Assembly (NCBI GenBank): GCA_002412495.1
Contig: DHVE01000104.1
Span: forward strand, 1 to 29,653
Origin: Betaproteobacteria bacterium UBA5216
GTDB taxonomy: Bacteria; Pseudomonadota; Gammaproteobacteria; Burkholderiales; SG8-41
Length of the DNA: 29,653 bases
Direction of reading: 5' to 3'
Below are positions 23,727 through 29,653 of the stretch, in pieces; position 1 is the stretch's first letter; every line of letters begins with the position of its first letter. The notes below the pieces were generated by a model, which did no database searches, was not told the origin of the DNA, and worked only from the letters and a program-made list of their open reading frames with translations. A program made the translations under genes and the position numbers.

Positions 23727-23742
23727 GGCGGCTTGCCGCCGC
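23727..23742. repeat. Short GC-rich palindrome after the hydrolase gene
   Basis: CGGCGGC (23727-23733) and GCCGCCG (23736-23742) around TT, beginning 13 nt after the hydrolase stop. It can form a hairpin in RNA but has no T tract. It may attenuate read-through into the CoA-transferase gene, 151 nt from the hydrolase stop to the next start. Confidence 0.4.
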
Positions 23743-23865
23743 TCCAGTGTTACGTAAACCGCGCAACACCAAAGAAGCGGAAGCCAACTCCCGCACGCCG
23801 TATTGGCTTTTAAGCAATTGAGTGTCTTTGAGTATCTATGAAATGGAGCGCAGGGGATTTTCATC

Positions 23866-25083
23866 ATGACGCAATCACGCGGCCCGCTCGACGGTGTAAA
23901 AGTTGTTGCCTGTTCCACCGCGCAGGCCGGTACAGTGCCCTATATGCTGATGGCGGATCTCGGCGCGGAAGTCATCAAAATCGAAGTGCCGGGCAAGGGC
24001 GACAACTCCCGTACCTCGAGTGTGTTTCCCGGTTTGCCCAGCACTTACTTCGAGACCAACAACCGGGGCGTGAAGAGTTTTACGCTAAACATGAAAGCGC
24101 CGGAAGCGCGCGAGATTCTCCACAAGCTGGTGGCGCGCGCGGATATTTTCGGCCAGAACTTTCGTCCCGGCGCCGCCGAGAAAAATGGCTTCGGCTACGA
24201 GGATCTGAAAAAGATCAATCCGAAACTTGTCTACGTATCGATTTCCGGCTACGGCCCGAAGGGGCCAAATGCAGCGCTGCCGGGTACCGATTCGATGGCG
24301 CAGGCATTGGGGGGCATTGCGCAGGCGTACTCTCAGCTGGGTTTGCCGTTGCGCACCGGCGTGGTGTCGGTGGCGGACGAAACCTGTGCGATTCTCGCGT
24401 TCGGCGGCATGCTGGCGGCGTTGCACTGCGCGCGCACGCAGGGCATCGGACAAAAAGTGGAGTGTTCGCTGCTCGGCGGGCAGATACGCCTGATGGGTTG
24501 GACGCTGACCACCGCGATGTGGCGCAACCGCGATCCGGTTACGGGCCAAGCGCGCGTTAACGGCACGCCGGAGCGACCGGGTCTGTCGGCAAGTTTTAAT
24601 GACATCGACGGCAAGCCGCTGGTGTTCCAGATGAATGGCGCCGCCAAATGGAAACAGGCCATGACGGCGCTGGGTTTTTACGACACGCTGTCGGCGGCGG
24701 GGTTCGCGGCGTTGGGCGTGGTGATCGGCAATGACGAGCGGCGCGAGACATTGCTAAAAACGCTGGATGGTCTTTTCGCCACCGGCCCGCGCGATAAGTG
24801 GGTGAAGATTCTTCGCGAGGCGGATATTGTTTCAGCGCCCATCAACACGCTGCTCGAAGCCGCCGACGACGCGGACGTGCTGGCGAACGGCTACATCACC
24901 GAAGTGGAATACCCCAAGCACGGTAAAAAATTGAAGGTGCATGGCTCACCGTGGCAGTTTTCCGAGACGCCGGCGAAGATCGGCGTCGCGCCTGAACTGG
25001 GCGAGCATAACGATGCGGTGCTGAAAGAACTGGGTTACAACGCATCGGAGATTCAAGGGCTGCGGGATCGCAAGGTCATTTGA
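23866..25083 (+). CDS. CaiB/BaiF (class III) CoA-transferase family protein
   Basis: The 405-residue protein has full length for formyl-CoA-transferase-type enzymes, which move CoA between carboxylic acids. Visible are GPLDGVKVV at the N-terminus, MLMADLGAEVIKIE (residues 27-40), NNRGVKSFTLNMK, FRPGAAEKNGFGYEDLKKINPKLVYVSISGYG and the catalytic Asp D142 in LPGTDSMAQALGG. The C-terminal half has ERPGLSASFNDIDGKPLVF and VSAPINTLLEA. Family members activate acids such as carnitine, oxalate, succinate-linked benzylsuccinate or mesaconate; the acceptor here is unknown. The start follows CAGGGG. Position upstream of the amidohydrolase and CMD genes suggests activation of an organic acid in that pathway. 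Confidence 0.9.
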   Translation: MTQSRGPLDGVKVVACSTAQAGTVPYMLMADLGAEVIKIEVPGKGDNSRTSSVFPGLPSTYFETNNRGVKSFTLNMKAPEAREILHKLVARADIFGQNFRPGAAEKNGFGYEDLKKINPKLVYVSISGYGPKGPNAALPGTDSMAQALGGIAQAYSQLGLPLRTGVVSVADETCAILAFGGMLAALHCARTQGIGQKVECSLLGGQIRLMGWTLTTAMWRNRDPVTGQARVNGTPERPGLSASFNDIDGKPLVFQMNGAAKWKQAMTALGFYDTLSAAGFAALGVVIGNDERRETLLKTLDGLFATGPRDKWVKILREADIVSAPINTLLEAADDADVLANGYITEVEYPKHGKKLKVHGSPWQFSETPAKIGVAPELGEHNDAVLKELGYNASEIQGLRDRKVI

Positions 25084-25126
25084 GCGAGACGTAAAAAACT
25101 ATTTAAAATCAATGGAGTAGAATATC

Positions 25127-25672
25127 ATGGCCAGACTGGAACCCATCACCAAAAAAGAGCAAGTGCCGGCGGAGCATCACGCCATCTTCGACAAAATCGT
25201 TGCGAGCCGCGGCTCGGTGCATGGCCCGTTTACCATGCTGATGCATTGCCCGCCGCTCGCCCAGCATCTGGTGCCGCTGGGCGGTTACGTCCGATTCGAG
25301 GGCAAGCTCGACAAGCGTGTGCGTGTGCTGGCCGCGATGACGGTGGCGCGCGAGTTCGATGCGGTGTACGTATGGGGCGCGCAAACGGATTCGGCGCGCA
25401 GCCAGAATGTGCCGGAATCAACCATCACCGCTATCCGCGAAAAACACTCGCGCGGCCTGCCGCCCGAAGACGCGCAGATAGTCGATTTCACCCGCGATCT
25501 GATACACAAGCACCGCGTCAGTGCCGAGAGCATGAAGGCTGTGCAGCAGCGTTTCGGCAAAGAGCAGTTGATTGAACTCACGGGTACCATTGGCTATTAC
25601 ACGCTGCTCGCGATGACGGCGAATGCCTGCGAGCTGGATGCGCGTCCGGGCGCGGAATTGTTGCAGCCGTAG
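25127..25672 (+). CDS. Carboxymuconolactone decarboxylase (CMD)-family protein (1)
   Basis: The 181-residue all-helical protein has the family's central block KRVRVLAAMTVAREFDAVYVWGAQTDSA (about residues 63-90). Family members usually have W..H in this helix; here W83 is kept but His is replaced by Gln (Q86). There is no CxxC of AhpD-type peroxidase members. The C-terminal part HKHRVSAESMKAVQQRFGKEQLIELTGTIGYYTLLAMTANACEL is typical. Members decarboxylate gamma-carboxymuconolactone in the protocatechuate pathway or have unassigned roles. It starts 43 nt after the CoA-transferase gene behind GGAG. It is a paralogue of the gene at 26653, with the LigI-like gene in between. Confidence 0.8.
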   Translation: MARLEPITKKEQVPAEHHAIFDKIVASRGSVHGPFTMLMHCPPLAQHLVPLGGYVRFEGKLDKRVRVLAAMTVAREFDAVYVWGAQTDSARSQNVPESTITAIREKHSRGLPPEDAQIVDFTRDLIHKHRVSAESMKAVQQRFGKEQLIELTGTIGYYTLLAMTANACELDARPGAELLQP

Positions 25673-25679
25673 TCAAGCA

Positions 25680-25738
25680 GGATGGGCGCAACCCATCCAA
25701 ACCCTGTTTCCGTTGTGATCGATTGTACCCATCCTACC
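25680..25738. repeat. Remnant of GATGGGT-type intergenic repeat
   Basis: GGATGGGCGCAACCCATCC (from 25680) is an inverted repeat with a CGCAA loop, and ACCCATCCTACC recurs at 25727-25738. Sequences of this kind (a GGATGGGT...ACCCATCC core) are common dispersed intergenic repeats in proteobacteria. It fills most of the 107-bp gap between CMD (1) and the amidohydrolase. Confidence 0.5.
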
Positions 25739-25779
25739 AACGCTGCGCCTAAGTGACGATGTATCCAAAGGAATAACCC

Positions 25780-26613
25780 ATGCTGATCGTCGATTCACAA
25801 ATTCACATCTGGCAAAACGGGAAGATGAGCCCGCACCATCGCCAGAACCCAACTTATTCGATTGCGGACGCCGTGGCGGAGATGGCCTCCGCGAGCGTGG
25901 ATGCAGCGGTGATTCATCCCCCCAGCGCGCTGGGCGAGCCCTCCAACGCGTACGCGGTCGAAGCCGTGCGCCAGCATCCGGAGAAATTTTGCATCCTTGG
26001 TCATTTTGATCTGACCAGCCCTGATCGCGAAAACATCGTGGCGCGCTGGCACGAACGGCCGGGCATGCGCGGTTTTCGTTTTACCTTGAGCGAACCGCAT
26101 CAAAAATCCTGGTGGAGCGATGGCTCGCTGGACTGGTTCTGGAAGGCGTGCGAAAAAGCGGATATGCGCGTTGGGCTTCTGGCCAGCGGCGGCAACATCG
26201 CGGCACTGGGGAAAATCGCGCAGTGCCATCCCGGCTTAAAATTGCACATCGATCATATCGGGCGTGGCGGCGGCAGGGCTGCGGTCAAGGATGATGCCGC
26301 CTATGCCGATCTTGCGGAGATGCTAGCGCTGGCCAAACTACCCAATGTCGCGGTCAAGCTGTCGGGCGCGCCGAGCACCTCCAGTGCGTCCTATCCTTAC
26401 ACCAACATTCACCGCTATCTGCAACAGATCATCGAAGCCTTCGGGCCGGAGCGTTGTTTTTGGGGCACGGATATCACGCGCATGCCGATAAGCTACCGGC
26501 AATGCGTGACCATGTTTACCGAGGAAATGCCGTGGCTAAAAGGTCGCGATCTTGAACTGGTAATGGGGACGGCGTTCGTCAAATGGCTGGGCTGGCAGCG
26601 GCCCGCCGCCTGA
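25780..26613 (+). CDS. Amidohydrolase, 2-pyrone-4,6-dicarboxylate hydrolase (LigI)-like
   Basis: The 277-residue TIM-barrel hydrolase belongs to the amidohydrolase_2 group near LigI and related lactonases. It starts MLIVDSQIHIW: the usual H-x-H metal motif reads Q7-I-H9, so the first His is Gln, a variant that I believe recurs in this subgroup. Other landmarks are PGMRGFRFTLSEP, LKLHIDHIGR, VAVKLSG and CFWGTDITRMPISYRQCVTMF with the conserved Asp after GT. A role in hydrolysing a lactone or ring-opened intermediate is plausible. It sits between two CMD-family genes and 39 nt before the second, with AAAGGA upstream of the ATG. Confidence 0.85.
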   Translation: MLIVDSQIHIWQNGKMSPHHRQNPTYSIADAVAEMASASVDAAVIHPPSALGEPSNAYAVEAVRQHPEKFCILGHFDLTSPDRENIVARWHERPGMRGFRFTLSEPHQKSWWSDGSLDWFWKACEKADMRVGLLASGGNIAALGKIAQCHPGLKLHIDHIGRGGGRAAVKDDAAYADLAEMLALAKLPNVAVKLSGAPSTSSASYPYTNIHRYLQQIIEAFGPERCFWGTDITRMPISYRQCVTMFTEEMPWLKGRDLELVMGTAFVKWLGWQRPAA

Positions 26614-26652
26614 TGCTCACAACCGAATTCGGAATTTACTCAAGGAAACGCT

Positions 26653-27222
26653 ATGCGCCTGCCGAAATTAAAATACGAAGACTACACCGCGCGACAGAAA
26701 GAGGTCGCTGACAAACACACGGCGCGGCGCGACCGCATCGGCGGGCCTTACCATGTGTGGATACACAGTCCGGAGCTATTCGAGAAGGCCTCCGCCATCA
26801 GCAATTACATGCGTTTTGATTGTGGCCTGCCGGTGAAGCTGCGCGAGTTCGGCATTCTGGTGACGGCGCGGTATTGGGATGCGCAATATTCCTGGAACGC
26901 GCATGTGGACAAGGCGCTGGCCGCGGGCATCCCCGAGGACGTGGTGAACGATCTTGCCGCCGGCAAGACGCCGAATTTCAGGGCTGACGATGAGCGCGTG
27001 TACTACAACTTCGCCATGGAAATGCTCAAAAATCACTTCGTTAGCGACAAAACGTTCAATGAGGCGCGAGCAATTTTCGGCGAGCGTACGCTCGTCGATC
27101 TGATCGGTTCGGTGGGCTATTTCACCATGCTGCAAATTTGCCTGAACAGCGCCGAGGCCGATTTGCAGACGGATCGCAAGCCGCCGTTTGCGGATGTCAG
27201 CGGGTATAAAAGGGTGGGTTGA
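26653..27222 (+). CDS. Carboxymuconolactone decarboxylase (CMD)-family protein (2)
   Basis: The 189-residue paralogue of CMD (1) has the central block KLREFGILVTARYWDAQYSWNAHVDKALAAGIP with W81 and H84 both present, the expected W..H pattern. The C-terminal part FNEARAIFGERTLVDLIGSVGYFTMLQICLNSAE aligns with the other copy. The N-terminal regions differ. One copy with His and one with Gln at the same site suggests a division of labour or a mixed oligomer (inference). It starts after CAAGGAAA, 39 nt behind the LigI-like gene, and is followed by a repeat-containing gap before the SDR gene. Confidence 0.82.
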   Translation: MRLPKLKYEDYTARQKEVADKHTARRDRIGGPYHVWIHSPELFEKASAISNYMRFDCGLPVKLREFGILVTARYWDAQYSWNAHVDKALAAGIPEDVVNDLAAGKTPNFRADDERVYYNFAMEMLKNHFVSDKTFNEARAIFGERTLVDLIGSVGYFTMLQICLNSAEADLQTDRKPPFADVSGYKRVG

Positions 27223-27240
27223 ATCGTGCGAACCCCATCC

Positions 27241-27270
27241 CGTCATTCCGGCGCAGGCCGGAATCCAGCG
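27241..27270. repeat. CGTCATTCCGGC...GCCGGAATCCAG dispersed repeat
   Basis: Perfect 8-bp arms ATTCCGGC (27245-27252) and GCCGGAAT (27257-27264) around GCAG, within CGTCATTCCGG...CCGGAATCCAGCG. This matches the very common GTCATTCC...GGAATCCAG intergenic palindrome of proteobacteria. It lies between the CMD (2) and SDR genes. Confidence 0.65.
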
Positions 27271-27277
27271 CGTACCA

Positions 27278-27307
27278 TGATCCAAAATGATTCAAAGTGA
27301 TCCGAAG
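27278..27307. repeat. Three tandem 10-bp near-repeats
   Basis: TGATCCAAAA (27278-27287), TGATTCAAAG (27288-27297) and TGATCCGAAG (27298-27307) follow each other with a period of exactly 10 bp, ending in a small palindrome GATCCGAAGGATC (27299-27311). They lie 29-58 bp upstream of the SDR start codon, so they could be phased regulator half-sites or slippage products. Confidence 0.5.
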
Positions 27308-27335
27308 GATCTGAACATAATAAAGAGGGGGCATA

Positions 27336-28154
27336 ATGGATTTAGGCCTGAAAGGTAAACACGCCATCGTCACCGGCGGCAGCCAAGGCATCGGCAAGGC
27401 GATCGCGCGCGAATTCGCCCGTGAAGGCGTGAACGTGGCTATCGTCGCGCGCAACAAGGATCAACTCGTGGCCACCGCAAAAGAACTCAGCGCCGAAACC
27501 GGTGGACGTGTCATTGCATTGGCGGCCGATGTCGCCAGCAAAGAGCAGGTCGAGTCCATGGTGGCCGAAGCCGTGGCCCAATTTGGCGGGTTGCACATTT
27601 TAGTGAACAGCGGCGCGTCGCCGGGCGGTTCTGCCGGCGCCACTGGCCCCGTCGAAACCGTGATCGATGAGGTGCTGCTGAGTGATTTCAACATCAAATA
27701 TATGGGCGCATTACGCTGCGCCCGCGCGGCGATCCAGCACATGAAACAAGCCGGTTGGGGCCGCATCATCAGCATTGGTGGCAACAACGCGCGCAGCAGC
27801 GGAAACCTGAGCGGCGGCGCGCGCAATGCGGCGCTGGTGCATTACACCAAGACCCTGGCGGATCAACTGGGTCGCTTCGGCATCACCGTGAACTGCATAC
27901 ACCCTGGCGCCACACGCACCGAGCGTACCCCGCGCATGATGGCCGCGCGCGCCGCCGAATTGGGCATCACCCCCGAAGAAGCCGAAAAACGCACTTATGC
28001 GCCAGACGCGCCGCGTGGCAATGCCATCTGCCGCATGGTTGATGCGTCCGAGGTGGCTTACGTCACGGCGTTTCTAGCATCGGATAAATCATGGGCCATC
28101 AGCGGTGAGCTGGTAGTGGCATCGGGTGGGGCGGGGCGGTCGGTTTACTTCTAG
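27336..28154 (+). CDS. Short-chain dehydrogenase/reductase (SDR) fold protein lacking the catalytic triad
   Basis: The 272-residue protein has the SDR cofactor motif TGGSQGIG (residues 13-20), a DV pair at residues 65-66, NSGA (91-94, in place of NNAG) and the PG stretch IHPGATRTERTP. The catalytic region is degenerate. GRIISIGGNNARS has GG where GRIVNISS normally supplies the Ser. SGGARNAALVHYTKTLA has G160 and N164 where YxxxK is expected, judged by the AAL..TK.LA anchor. Dehydrogenase activity by the usual mechanism is therefore doubtful. It may be a non-canonical SDR with other chemistry or a binding protein. The start follows AGAGGGGG. Its stop codon overlaps the stop of the next, convergent gene. 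Confidence 0.8.
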   Translation: MDLGLKGKHAIVTGGSQGIGKAIAREFAREGVNVAIVARNKDQLVATAKELSAETGGRVIALAADVASKEQVESMVAEAVAQFGGLHILVNSGASPGGSAGATGPVETVIDEVLLSDFNIKYMGALRCARAAIQHMKQAGWGRIISIGGNNARSSGNLSGGARNAALVHYTKTLADQLGRFGITVNCIHPGATRTERTPRMMAARAAELGITPEEAEKRTYAPDAPRGNAICRMVDASEVAYVTAFLASDKSWAISGELVVASGGAGRSVYF

Positions 28155-29326
28155 ATGGCCCCGTGGCGCGGCACCAGAAAATCTTTCGTCATTTCAGCCA
28201 TCGTCGAAACGCCCAGCATTGCCATGTTGCGGCTGATTTCCTCACGCAGAAGTTTTGCGCCATGACGAACGCCGGCCTCGCCGGCAATTGCCGCGGCATA
28301 GAGGAAGGGCCGGCCGACGAACACGAAGTCCGCGCCCATGGCGAGGGCTTTTAATACGTCGGTGCCGCGACGGATGCCGCTGTCCATCATGATCGCCATG
28401 TTGCCGGCTTCGGCGCGCGCACCTGGCAGGGCACGGAACGGCGAAATGGTGCCGTCGAGCTGACGGCCGCCGTGGTTGGAGACCATGATGCCGTTGACGC
28501 CGCTTTCGCGCGCGATGCGCACGTCGTGCCGCGAGAGCACGCCCTTCAGCACGAGGTTACCTTTCCAGATTTTGCGCATCAGTTCGACATGTTCCCAATT
28601 GAGGCCATCGCGCCCCATGCGCGGACGTTCGATGTTGCCGAGTATCGGTATGCGCGGGAAGCCCATGTTTTCGAGATGCGGCATGCCGTGTGTCATCACG
28701 GTACGGGCGAAGGTGCCGAGTGACCAGCGCGGGCGCATCATGCAATCCCATGCCAGCCGCAACGTGGGTTTGAGCGGCGAGCTGTAACCGGCACGCACGT
28801 TGTTCTCGCGGTTCGCGGCCATTTGCACATCCACCGTGAGCACCAGCGTTTCAAAGCCGGTGGCTTGCGCACGCTCCACCAGCGGAACGATGATGTCCGG
28901 TTCGCCGGGCAGATACGCCTGAAACCATGCGGTCGGCCCGACTTCGCGCACGTGTTCCATCGGCGTGAGCGAAGCGCCGCTCTGGATCATTACCGTGTTG
29001 AGTTCCGCCGCCACTTTGGCGAGCGTATCGTCACCGCGAAAGGCGGCGAGCGCAGTGGCGCCCATCGGCGGGAAGCCGAACGGCAGGTCGTAGGTGCGGC
29101 CGAAGAGCGTGGTTTTCATGTGCCGCGCCTTGGTATTGACCAGCACGCGCGGCATGAATTCGTATTCGCTGAACGCCGAGCGGTTGCCGGCCAGTGACGC
29201 GTTGGTTTCGACGCCGCCTGATATGTAGCCGAATATGGGGCGCGGCAGAAAGGCCCGTGCGGGGGCTTCGAAATCTTCCAGGCACAGTATGTCTTTGAGG
29301 CAGCTCGGTGTTGCGGTATTGCTCAT
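28151..29326 (-). CDS. FMN-dependent alpha-hydroxy-acid oxidase/dehydrogenase
   Basis: The 391-residue protein belongs to the glycolate oxidase/L-lactate dehydrogenase/mandelate dehydrogenase family. FMN- and substrate-binding features are present: MPRVLVNTKARHMKTTLFGR, FPPMGATALAAFRGDD, WFQAYLP, LTVDVQMAANRENNVRAGY, K261 in LVLKGVL, the catalytic H285 and R288 in VSNHGGRQLDG, and MDSGIRRGTDVLKALAMGADFVFVGRPFL. It oxidises an L-2-hydroxy acid to the 2-oxo acid; the specific acid is not evident. It lies downstream of the partial flavoprotein gene on the same strand (112 nt gap) and overlaps the SDR stop codon. Full family length with all key residues suggests an active enzyme. Confidence 0.9.
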   Translation of the reverse strand: MSNTATPSCLKDILCLEDFEAPARAFLPRPIFGYISGGVETNASLAGNRSAFSEYEFMPRVLVNTKARHMKTTLFGRTYDLPFGFPPMGATALAAFRGDDTLAKVAAELNTVMIQSGASLTPMEHVREVGPTAWFQAYLPGEPDIIVPLVERAQATGFETLVLTVDVQMAANRENNVRAGYSSPLKPTLRLAWDCMMRPRWSLGTFARTVMTHGMPHLENMGFPRIPILGNIERPRMGRDGLNWEHVELMRKIWKGNLVLKGVLSRHDVRIARESGVNGIMVSNHGGRQLDGTISPFRALPGARAEAGNMAIMMDSGIRRGTDVLKALAMGADFVFVGRPFLYAAAIAGEAGVRHGAKLLREEISRNMAMLGVSTMAEMTKDFLVPRHGAI

Positions 29327-29438
29327 GATGTTATTTTCTTTCCCTGATCGTGTATGGATGTCACGGATTTTACTTGAACGCGTTCCGCTATCCTGCGCGC
29401 CAATTGAGCACGACGGTGTATCGCAGACTCGCTGAGTA

Positions 29439-29653
29439 TCACGAGGCTGCGGCCCTGCTCGCTGCGGTACCCGCGAGACGGCCGAACGTGGCGCCCGACA
29501 TCATGCCCGAGCCCGATGCGTAGGCGCCGATAAACAGCCCGCCCACCATTTCACCGGCTGCGTACAGGCCCGGAATGGGGCGTCCGGCGACGTGTTGTAC
29601 TTGTCCGGTCCGCGGATCGATTTTCAGGCCGCCAAAGGTAAACGTGATGCCGC
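29439..29653 (-). CDS. FAD-dependent fumarate-reductase/tricarballylate-dehydrogenase-like protein, C-terminal fragment
   Basis: The gene enters from the right edge; only the last 70 residues are visible. They read GITFTFGGLKIDPRTGQV, then GRPIPGLYAAGEMVGGLF, then GAYASGSGMMSGATFGRLAG, ending RAAAS. This is the C-terminal FAD-contact region of the FAD-binding_2 flavoproteins (fumarate reductase, urocanate reductase, 3-ketosteroid dehydrogenase, tricarballylate dehydrogenase TcuA). The GLYAAGE..GG block is diagnostic of the group, and the GLFIGAYASGSGMMSGATFGR ending is closest in my memory to the tricarballylate dehydrogenase branch. It would fit the carboxylate theme, but the substrate region is outside the window. 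Confidence 0.75.
   Translation of the reverse strand, partial: GITFTFGGLKIDPRTGQVQHVAGRPIPGLYAAGEMVGGLFIGAYASGSGMMSGATFGRLAGTAASRAAAS

Noticed and set aside
22632..23918. Long minus-strand open frame (428 codons) opposite the alpha/beta hydrolase gene
   Set aside because: Translation is Arg/His/Gln-rich without family motifs, and the plus strand holds clearly conserved genes. GC-rich codon use leaves such antisense frames open.
1..29653. CRISPR arrays, tRNA/rRNA genes, insertion sequences or phage genes
   Set aside because: No regularly spaced repeats, no cloverleaf or rRNA-like sequence, and no transposase, integrase or phage domains were recognised on either strand.

Overview
The window looks like an accessory, catabolic stretch of a GC-rich proteobacterial chromosome, most likely a betaproteobacterium of the Burkholderiales type. 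This is inference: six Bug/TctC-type periplasmic solute receptors in 30 kb, together with TauD/TfdA dioxygenases, a CaiB/BaiF CoA-transferase, an MmgE/PrpD protein and several small catabolic families, is the classic profile of that group. I see 35 protein genes (two cut by the window ends), no RNA genes, no CRISPR array, no transposase and no transcription-regulator gene.

Region 1 (1-2506): the end of a Gfo/Idh/MocA oxidoreductase, an isocitrate/isopropylmalate-type dehydrogenase on the minus strand, and a nitrilase-superfamily amidohydrolase on the plus strand. The divergent gap between the last two holds REP-like palindromes.

Region 2 (2634-7696, all plus): an envelope gene block of largely unknown function. 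It runs cytochrome c lipoprotein, two DUF6644-like membrane proteins, two tandem copies of an [uncharacterised exported protein + DUF6152] pair, and a second small cytochrome c. Each pair ends in a rho-independent terminator. The last cytochrome has a perfect FNR/Anr-type box, so at least part of this block is probably controlled by oxygen. I consider this the best candidate for an undescribed system.

Region 3 (7718-16751): two minus-strand operons rich in Bug receptors. One (11821 down to 7718) has three Bug receptors and an ACMSD-type amidohydrolase. It is divergent from a TauD dioxygenase, and the shared 122-bp gap carries a matched pair of 11-bp inverted operator-like sites. The other (16146 down to 12858) has a lipoprotein, two Bug receptors and a VOC protein. 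A small membrane protein follows on the plus strand.

Region 4 (16830-22035): an enoyl-CoA hydratase-family protein, an MmgE/PrpD protein on the minus strand, then a plus-strand operon of two tandem paralogous TauD dioxygenases with unusual paired cysteines and a sixth Bug receptor, behind a good sigma-70 promoter.

Region 5 (22318-28154, plus): VOC protein, alpha/beta hydrolase, CoA-transferase, two carboxymuconolactone-decarboxylase-family proteins flanking a LigI-like amidohydrolase, and an SDR protein. This reads like a degradation pathway for an organic acid or aromatic ring-cleavage product. Two members lack expected catalytic residues. On the minus strand follow an FMN-dependent alpha-hydroxy-acid oxidase and the C-terminal end of a fumarate-reductase/tricarballylate-dehydrogenase-like flavoprotein.

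Taken together, the Bug receptors, MmgE/PrpD protein, isocitrate-type dehydrogenase, CoA-transferase and flavoprotein suggest capture and breakdown of di- or tricarboxylic acids. No substrate can be named from the sequence. Percent identities and GC were not computed; comparisons are by eye.
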